64,000 nucleotides of DNA, from the NCBI RefSeq assembly GCF_030866825.1, contig NZ_CP133020.1:1302001-1366000 (forward strand), written 5' to 3'. The position numbers and the translations under genes are program-made. The notes beneath the pieces were generated by a model. It had not been told where the DNA came from. It saw nothing but the letters and a program-made list of their open reading frames with translations, and made no database searches. How positions within the stretch are numbered: the stretch's first letter is position 1; the number at the start of each line of letters is the position of its first letter. Positions 58,686 to 64,000 of this stretch are shown piece after piece. This stretch comes from Rathayibacter sp. SW19 (lineage in GTDB: Bacteria; Actinomycetota; Actinomycetes; Actinomycetales; Microbacteriaceae).

Positions 58686-59305
58686 TCGCGTTCCTTCCCG
58701 GCGGCGGGCGTGCGAGCCATCCCTGCGGTGAGTCCCTCGTTTGGCAAGATTGGAGGGCAGGCCAAAGTTCCCGCACGGTGGATTCTGCATCCAATGTCGA
58801 CCAACGGTTCACACGGTTTGGCCCCGGCTGAAATACCGCCGACGATAGGAAGGGGGAGGCTTCTTCCGAACTTTCGAGCCCGGCCGGTTATCGAGACGCC
58901 GGCCCAACTCCCGTGATCGGCACTGCCCTCGGCCACCGCAGCCTCCGACAAAATTCGCGGCGTGTCTTCGAAGTCGGTGCGAACAGATCCAGATCTCGTC
59001 AACGGATCTGTCAGCGAACGAATCGGTGCTAACCGTGAACGCACGCCATCACGATTCGTGCCCGCGCGGTACCCAGCTTGGGGAAGACTCGAGATCGCGA
59101 TCCTCGACGACCGCATGCTCTGCAGCTCGGCCGTGGACAGGGCGGCCATGGCAATGTCACCCACAGGAACAACCACGAGCTCTTTGAGCGCGCTCTTACG
59201 AGGATCACGGAAAACCGTGGCCACCACACAGTCCCCGTGCTGGCGTTCCTCAGCGCGGATCGAGACGTCTTCACTGCTGTTCGGATCAACAACAAGGAGC
59301 TTCAC
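58682..59305 (-). pseudogene. Hydantoin/Asp-Glu racemase relic
   Basis: An open minus-strand frame starting MKLLVVDPNSSEDVSIRAEE, which is the N-terminus of hydantoin racemases (usually ILVINPNTSxxMT). VVATVFRDPRKSALKELVVV corresponds to the VxACFxDPGLDAAREL segment. PIVGGISAGAKPCEPLVDIG corresponds to the PVVDGVAAAVKLAEAL end. The first catalytic region is deleted and the middle reads in a shifted frame (in another frame RVFPKLGTARAR resembles the usual TTLPRS-type loop), so both catalytic Cys are missing. It sits exactly where a racemase belongs, before the hydantoinase, and its stop still overlaps the hydantoinase ATG. Confidence 0.6.
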
Positions 59306-59634
59306 CTGGGTACGTACCCCTCTGTCAATTCGCCGACCATTCTGCGCGACCCTGAATACTCACACGCCTCAAAGGCACTCCGATCAGTCATCGACCCGCG
59401 GCAGTTCCCGCCCGGGCAAAAGGTCCGGGTCCGCCGAAAATCCCGATTCCCGGTGTTCTCGATCATCATTCGCATTCTTCTCGCACCCTGTCGGATCGCC
59501 TCGGCCATGATCGACTCCAATAAGTCGCCATTGCGCAATAGATTATTACTTTTGGGATGCCAAGGCAATGGCACAGGACGCTCGGCCAAGCCCTCAAGCA
59601 TTCAGTGCAGAACCGAACAACGGCAGCACGCCAT
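59306..59634. other. Non-coding stretch upstream of the racemase relic
   Basis: This lies between the decayed racemase start and the GntR gene stop. A minus-strand reading LLESIMAEAIRQGARRMRMM is visible but has no family match or good start. The promoter of the hydantoinase operon should lie here; I could not identify clear -35/-10 elements. Confidence 0.3.
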
Positions 59635-60288
59635 TCAGTTGAACAAATAGTCCAAGGTTCGCGCGCGATAAGACTGGACGTGCTTCTCGGCAACGCGGCG
59701 CGCCTTGCGGGGATCTCCTGTGGCGATGGCTTTGGCCAGCCCATCATGTTCCCGATAGACCTGTTGGAAATCCAATACCTGACGAAAGATCCAGTGCAGA
59801 CGCCCCAGGAGCGGTGTGAGCGTCGCTTGGAGATTGCCGTTCTGTGAGAAGGCAATCAATTCATCGTGGAAGGCAGCATTCGCCGCGTGTGCGGCATCGA
59901 AATCCAAAGCAATCACGGCAACGTGGGAACGGCGAACGTACTCATCCAGATCGCTGACTGCACCGTCTGCGACGCGTTGCGCGGCCAACCTCGCCGCAAG
60001 ACCCTCCAATGCCTCACGAAGATCGAAGATCTCTACGACCTCATTGCGCGTCAGCTTCTTCACGACAACGCCACGTGTGGCCAGCAATTCAACCAAACCC
60101 TCATGAGTTAGCAGTCGGATAGCCTCACGAACGGGCGAGCGCGATACCTTAAATTCTACGGCAAGATCCCTCTCGACAAGGCGAGTGCCGGGAACATATG
60201 TTCCATCGAGGATTCGGGACCTGATCTTCTCACTTACAACTTCCCGCAGCGGAGAGCCGTTCTGGTACAGGGCGCTTGACGACTTCAT
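59635..60288 (-). CDS. GntR family (FadR/FCD subfamily) transcriptional regulator
   Basis: A 217-residue regulator. The winged HTH (about 10-75) reads LREVVSEKIRSRILDGTYVP, GTRLVERDLAVEFKVSRSPV then REAIRLLTHEGLVEL. The all-helical FCD effector domain carries the metal-ligand pattern in FDLREALEGLAARLAA, FDAAHAANAAFHDELIAFSQ and the late EHDGLAKAIATGDPRKARRV. It diverges from the NCS2 permease gene and sits upstream of the hydantoinase unit, so it probably controls purine/pyrimidine or hydantoin use. Confidence 0.92.
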   Translation of the reverse strand: MKSSSALYQNGSPLREVVSEKIRSRILDGTYVPGTRLVERDLAVEFKVSRSPVREAIRLLTHEGLVELLATRGVVVKKLTRNEVVEIFDLREALEGLAARLAAQRVADGAVSDLDEYVRRSHVAVIALDFDAAHAANAAFHDELIAFSQNGNLQATLTPLLGRLHWIFRQVLDFQQVYREHDGLAKAIATGDPRKARRVAEKHVQSYRARTLDYLFN

Positions 60289-60649
60289 GGCCCTCCTACA
60301 AGGTGATAAATCTATTCTTGGTTGAACAGTTGTTTTGGGGCTTGGGCACCCACGACCGGAGCAATTATACGGTTTCTTGTTATCCCATCACCCAGCCCCG
60401 CAACTTTGTCAATGCATCGAAACCGCATACCGCCCCGGCGAGCTTGAGTGATATCGCAACATTCAGTTATCGGCCGAATGCCCTCTGTGAGGTTGCAGTC
60501 GGATGGCCACGACCGTGTTGACAGCAACTCATACAAGACACTCGCCGCATGCGCCCGATCGTTACCGTCTCAAAATTGGTCTTGACAATTCGGAACGAAA
60601 TGAGGTTGAGTTGGGATACCGAATTTCGAACCCGAAGAAGTGTGATGAA
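60289..60649. promoter_or_regulatory. Divergent promoter region between gntR and the NCS2 permease
   Basis: About 360 bases, somewhat AT-richer than its neighbours near 60295-60330 and 60355-60380. It must contain both promoters. The permease reading frame stays open back to 60503, but that extension (ATTVLTATHTRHSPHAPDRY) is not like an NCS2 N-terminus and is probably leader. No definite operator was identified. Confidence 0.4.
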
Positions 60650-62113
60650 ATGGCGAGAATGCTTAAGAAGTTCCGGTCCGCTGGGGCCGGCGGCAGCGAA
60701 GTACATCCAGTCGACGAGTGGTTGCCGCCGCATAAGCTATTCGTGTTGGGGTTCCAACACTTGCTCGCAGCGTATGCGGGAATCATTGCACCACCCCTGA
60801 TAATCGGGTCCGCGTTGAAGCTGTCGTTCCTCGACATCACGTTTCTAATCAGCGCGAGCCTTCTGGCGTCTGGGATAACAACGCTGCTCCAGACTCTTGG
60901 TATCTGGCGTATCGGTGTTCGCCTCCCGCTTGTGCAGGGGGTCTCCTTCTCCGGGATTGCTTCCATGATCGCTATAGGCAAGCAACACACCGACCCGCTT
61001 GTCGCATTTCAGGTGATCGTCGGCGCGGTACTGGTCTCGTCAGCGATCATGTTCTTCTTTACACCGCTGTTCGCCAAGCTCATCCCGGTGCTGTTCCCTC
61101 GGGTTGTACTGGGTTCGGTGGCTACCGTGATCGGTCTTACCCTGATTCCCATCTCGATCGGCTGGATGCAGGGCTCGCAAGGCACGCCCGGCTACGGTTC
61201 GATGAAGAATATTTTCCTCGGGTTCTTCGTACTGATCTTGACCGTCGTCATCACCCGATACGTTCCAGGGTTCACCAAGCGTGTCGGCATGCTTGTCGCT
61301 ATGTTGATCGGCACGATCATCGCGATCCCGATGGGGCTGACTGACTTCTCACAGGTACCGAGTGCCAAGATCTTCGCGGTGCCGGGCTTCTTCCAGTTGG
61401 GTTTGCCACGATTCGACGTGGCGGCAATCATCTCGATGATCATCGTGATGCTCGTCATCATGACCGAAGCGACAACGGATATGGTGGTCATCGGCGGCAT
61501 CGTGGGAAAGAAGCTGAGGCCACGAGATATTGCTGATGGCCTCAGGGCCGATACTCTCGGATCGGTGCTGAGCGCAACACTGAACGGATTCCAAGCCAGT
61601 GCATACGGACAGAACATCGGGCTCGTCGTGGTCAGTCGGACCAAGACGCGGTTTGCAGTGGCAGCATGCGGAATACTCCTTGTCATACTGGCGTTGTTCC
61701 CGATCACTGCGGCGTTTATCGCGGCCATTCCGCTTCCTGTACTTGGTGGGGCCGGCATCGCAATCTTTGGTTTGGTTGCCGTGAACGGCGTGCAGTACCT
61801 CGCGAAGGTCGACTTCTTCAGTGAGCGTGGCACGGCCAACGGCTTGATAGTCGCCGCCACTTTGACGATGGGTATCCTCCCCAGCGTTGCCCCTGCCTTC
61901 TACGCCCAGTTCCCGGAGTGGGTACAGACAATCTTCAGCTCCGGTATCGCTGCCGGCGCAATAACGGCCATAGTGCTCAACCTCATCGTCAGCGGGTTCC
62001 GTGGAACGGCCGAAGAGATCGAGGAAGCCGAAGAGATTGAGGAAGCCGAAGTGATTGAGGGAGCTGAAGGGAATGCGAGTGAGCCTCCCAGCGATGTCGC
62101 TCCAGCCTCTTGA
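60650..62113 (+). CDS. NCS2 family nucleobase (purine/pyrimidine) permease
   Basis: A 487-residue membrane transporter of the NCS2 (UraA/PbuX/UacT) family with about 14 helices. After a short N-terminus, FVLGFQHLLAAYAGIIAPPL has the Q-H motif of helix 1. VRLPLVQGVSFSGIASMIAI (helix 3) and the helix 8 region ATTDMVVIGGIVGKKL with E upstream (MTEATTD) follow. GSVLSATLNGFQASAYGQNI replaces the common ...FPxTxxxQNVG segment, and the catalytic-type Gln-Asn is kept. It ends with an acidic repeat (EEIEEAEEIEEAEVIEGAEG). ATG 60650 is preferred; another ATG lies three codons on. It probably supplies xanthine, urate, uracil or a related ring to the neighbouring hydrolase. Confidence 0.88.
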   Translation: MARMLKKFRSAGAGGSEVHPVDEWLPPHKLFVLGFQHLLAAYAGIIAPPLIIGSALKLSFLDITFLISASLLASGITTLLQTLGIWRIGVRLPLVQGVSFSGIASMIAIGKQHTDPLVAFQVIVGAVLVSSAIMFFFTPLFAKLIPVLFPRVVLGSVATVIGLTLIPISIGWMQGSQGTPGYGSMKNIFLGFFVLILTVVITRYVPGFTKRVGMLVAMLIGTIIAIPMGLTDFSQVPSAKIFAVPGFFQLGLPRFDVAAIISMIIVMLVIMTEATTDMVVIGGIVGKKLRPRDIADGLRADTLGSVLSATLNGFQASAYGQNIGLVVVSRTKTRFAVAACGILLVILALFPITAAFIAAIPLPVLGGAGIAIFGLVAVNGVQYLAKVDFFSERGTANGLIVAATLTMGILPSVAPAFYAQFPEWVQTIFSSGIAAGAITAIVLNLIVSGFRGTAEEIEEAEEIEEAEVIEGAEGNASEPPSDVAPAS

Positions 62114-62389
62114 ACGAGGCAAACAACTCTTCGTTGAGAGTTCAAGACATGCAATGGGGACCTGGTGCGGTCACGAGGAACACCCCACTGAAACGTGCCA
62201 ACGCGCGCCCGTGGCCGAGCAGTATTCCTTGTGGCCGCGATGTTCCTGTAATCCGCAAACCTCGGGCCGACGCTAATCGCGGCCAGTCCGGTACTTGCAC
62301 AGATCAAGATAAACCCTGGTCTAAGTTGTGCGCGGGCCTCGCTACCGACAGCGTCGCCAGAGTTGTTCTTCGGGCTCGGTGCCTGAATC

Positions 62390-63199
62390 GTCACGCCCAT
62401 CCGGCGACGGATGGGAATGGAGTACACAATCCTCACGGCCGTGGCCTTGTCAATCGCCTGAAACCTCATTCGGCTCGGTCAGAAGTGTTCTGCACCTTTA
62501 GGCGGAGCAGTGGCGCACCGAGCGGCGATCGGCATCGGCAATCTGGGGCAAGCCGTCCAAGGCATGACACGATTTCCCCTGCGAGTCTGACTTATCGTTC
62601 AGTTCTACGAGATATCTCCCGTCGTTCTGGCTGCAGTCACGATGGGAACCACAGTGCTACCGCATCTATTCACCGGTCGGGGCCGCCGCGGAGGATTCGT
62701 GATTTGGATCATCGCGATCAACGCCGCACTGCTGCGGTGACTGCCCCTGGTAATGCGCCGACGCGACCACAATGCAAGCTCAATGGCAATAAAAGCAGCA
62801 CCCCTCGCGTAGTGACGCAAATCGCTCGCCTGGGTAATCATAATCGTCACTGCTTCGCAGTCGGTTATCTGCCACCGCGCGATCGCCTGGTTCCCGTCGA
62901 TCCTCCAGGACCGCGGGGCTTCGCCACCGATGCCAAGGATCCTCCTATCCGTGGCTACGCTCATCGCAGCATTGGCCATTCTGATAGTTGCCACGCCCCC
63001 GGCATGGGCATCAGGCGAGCGTGCCCTGGTCGCCGCGCTTGCCGGTTTCGGTTCGGGAGGCCTTCTGTTCGCCCGGACGGCAGCACCGCGTCTCTGGATG
63101 GTGCTGCTTGGCGGAGGGCAACGTGGCATCTTTCCGCTTGTCCTCACACTCTTCGTTCTCAGCGCGACAGACTGCTACGCGGTCATCTCGCAATCCTGA
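62390..63199 (+). pseudogene. Decayed multi-helix membrane protein
   Basis: No intact gene lies between the NCS2 and FAH genes, but hydrophobic, transporter-like pieces occur in succession on the plus strand with stops and frameshifts between them: MEYTILTAVALSIA near 62415, VVLAAVTMGTTVLPHLF near 62620, GGFVIWIIAINAALL near 62690, and LLSVATLIAALAILIVATPP to IFPLVLTLFVLSATD at 62940-63165. The order and spacing suggest a dead permease or integral membrane protein. The family is not recognisable. Bases 62114-62389 show nothing. Confidence 0.4.
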
Positions 63200-63286
63200 A
63201 CGGAGGGTCACGACGACCGCCGACCGCGACCAAACGATCGGGCGATGGGCCCGATCCGTTAGCCACAACACGAACGAGGAGGACCT

Positions 63287-64000
63287 ATGAGGCTTCTAAC
63301 ATTTACCCGTGAAGGAAGCGGGCCGCATGTAGGCGCGCTGCTGACGGATGAGACGCTGCTCGATCTCACCCAGGCGGCCGCTGGAGATCCTGTCTTCAGT
63401 TCCCTTCTCAGCCTTATCGACTCGGGTGATTCCGGGATCGCCCGCGCGCAGAATTTGCTGAGTTCGCACGAGTTCGATGAACACGCGCTGCCGATTGGCG
63501 CCGTCAGGGTGCTCGCGCCGATTCCACGACCGCGAAAGAACGTCTACTGCGTGGGCCTTAACTTCCGCTCACATGTGGAGCAGAACGCGGCAGCGCTCGG
63601 GGAGCAGGCGCAGATCCCAGAAGTGCCACTCTTCTTTTCGAAACCAGTCACAGCGGTAATCGGGCCAGGAGACGCCATCGTCCTCGACGAGCGGCTCACT
63701 ACCAAGCTGGACTACGAAGTCGAGTTGGCGATCGTCATCGGTCGGCGCGGGAAATGGATCAGTGCAGCCGACGCCCCGTCGCACATCTTCGGCTACACGA
63801 TCGCTAACGACGTAAGCGCACGAGACCTACAGTGGCGCACCAGCCAGTTCCTTTATGGAAAGGGGCAGGACACCTACTGCCCGTTGGGCCCCATAATCCG
63901 CACCGCCGACGAAGTTGACGTCAGCAGCCTTACTCTTGATCTGCTCGTCAACGACGATCTGCGTCAGAGTGAGTCCGCCGGCAATATGCTCTTCTCACCT
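63287..64000 (+). CDS. Fumarylacetoacetate hydrolase family protein (partial, runs off window)
   Basis: The first 238 residues of an FAH-family enzyme, cut by the window end. A GAGGAGG ribosome binding site precedes the ATG. The N-terminal lobe (MRLLTFTREGSGPHVGALLT) is followed by the catalytic fold: NVYCVGLNFRSHVEQNA (His-Glu-type motif), VPLFFSKPVTAVIGPGDAIV, LDYEVELAIVIGRRGKW (the ExE metal ligands) and GYTIANDVSARDLQW (Asp ligand), then GKGQDTYCPLGPII. Members hydrolyse or decarboxylate acylpyruvates or oxaloacetate-like acids, with Mg2+. Placement after the nucleobase permease suggests a late step in the same catabolic pathway (inference). Confidence 0.88.
   Translation, partial: MRLLTFTREGSGPHVGALLTDETLLDLTQAAAGDPVFSSLLSLIDSGDSGIARAQNLLSSHEFDEHALPIGAVRVLAPIPRPRKNVYCVGLNFRSHVEQNAAALGEQAQIPEVPLFFSKPVTAVIGPGDAIVLDERLTTKLDYEVELAIVIGRRGKWISAADAPSHIFGYTIANDVSARDLQWRTSQFLYGKGQDTYCPLGPIIRTADEVDVSSLTLDLLVNDDLRQSESAGNMLFSP

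Noticed and set aside
62110..63312. A 400-codon plus-strand open frame between the NCS2 and FAH genes
   Set aside because: Composition (Arg, Ser, Pro, His rich) is that of a shadow frame, there is no domain or ribosome binding site, and the hydrophobic relics lie in a different frame.
1..64000. CRISPR array or tRNA genes
   Set aside because: No regularly spaced short repeats with unique spacers and no T-arm plus cloverleaf pattern were found on either strand; the repeated sequences are long, irregularly spaced fcl relics.

Overview
The window looks like a high-GC actinobacterial chromosome segment, most plausibly from the Microbacteriaceae. The grounds are GC-rich third codon positions, frequent GTG/TTG starts, ATGA stop/start overlaps, a DUF2510-type membrane protein and an F420-type luciferase-like oxidoreductase. 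No rRNA, tRNA or CRISPR array was recognised. The taxonomic call is inference.

The window is a chain of catabolic and accessory cassettes. (1) 0-1.8 kb: end of an osmoprotectant ABC importer. (2) 2.3-14.3 kb: GNAT, a MurR/RpiR regulator diverging from a muropeptide recycling operon (peptide-type ABC importer, MurQ, AnmK, AmiE-like serine hydrolase), a wrecked FAD/Fe-S lactate dehydrogenase, and an MFS transporter. (3) 15.5-17.7 kb: an orphan histidine-kinase ATPase domain and a DUF2510/PASTA-like protein. (4) 18.3-25.7 kb: DeoR regulator, sugar ABC importer, class II aldolase, ADP-dependent sugar kinase and a frameshifted manA. (5) 26-28.8 kb: an RHH antitoxin-like gene, and an HTH-ImmA/PIN pair. 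(6) 29-37.8 kb: LysR, two SDRs, an amino-acid-type ABC importer, a flavin monooxygenase, a luciferase-like oxidoreductase and a decayed nucleotidyltransferase. (7) 40.2-49.4 kb: SorC regulator and FGGY kinase diverging from a sugar ABC importer, a DhaK-DhaL fusion kinase, an RpiB-like isomerase and an SDR, together resembling tetritol/erythrulose catabolism. (8) 50-55.3 kb: mobile-element-like segment with a truncated TIR gene, an RHH protein, heptad repeats, a pilin-NHL fusion and a cluster of DnaA-box-like sequences. (9) 55.6-64 kb: hydantoin/pyrimidine-type catabolism (IclR, AMDase/maleate-isomerase-like protein, dihydropyrimidinase, decayed racemase, GntR, NCS2 permease, FAH-family enzyme).

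The most unusual feature is what separates the cassettes. Nine degraded fragments of one gene, GDP-L-fucose synthase (fcl/wcaG), all on the + strand, lie near 2.0, 14.6, 15.5, 16.2, 25.8, 26.5, 29.0, 38.1 and 49.7 kb. No intact copy is in the window. All share a short core close to GGCATCCGCGGAGCTTGAT. Some copies share the same internal deletion or the same loss of the catalytic tyrosine, which suggests they spread from already defective progenitors. Copies H and I carry a complete and a partial copy of one IS3-family element in opposite orientation, bracketing the tetritol cassette. I propose that the fcl fragments act as portable homology for cassette gain, loss and rearrangement.

Functions are read from motifs, domain layout and gene context only; no database search was possible.
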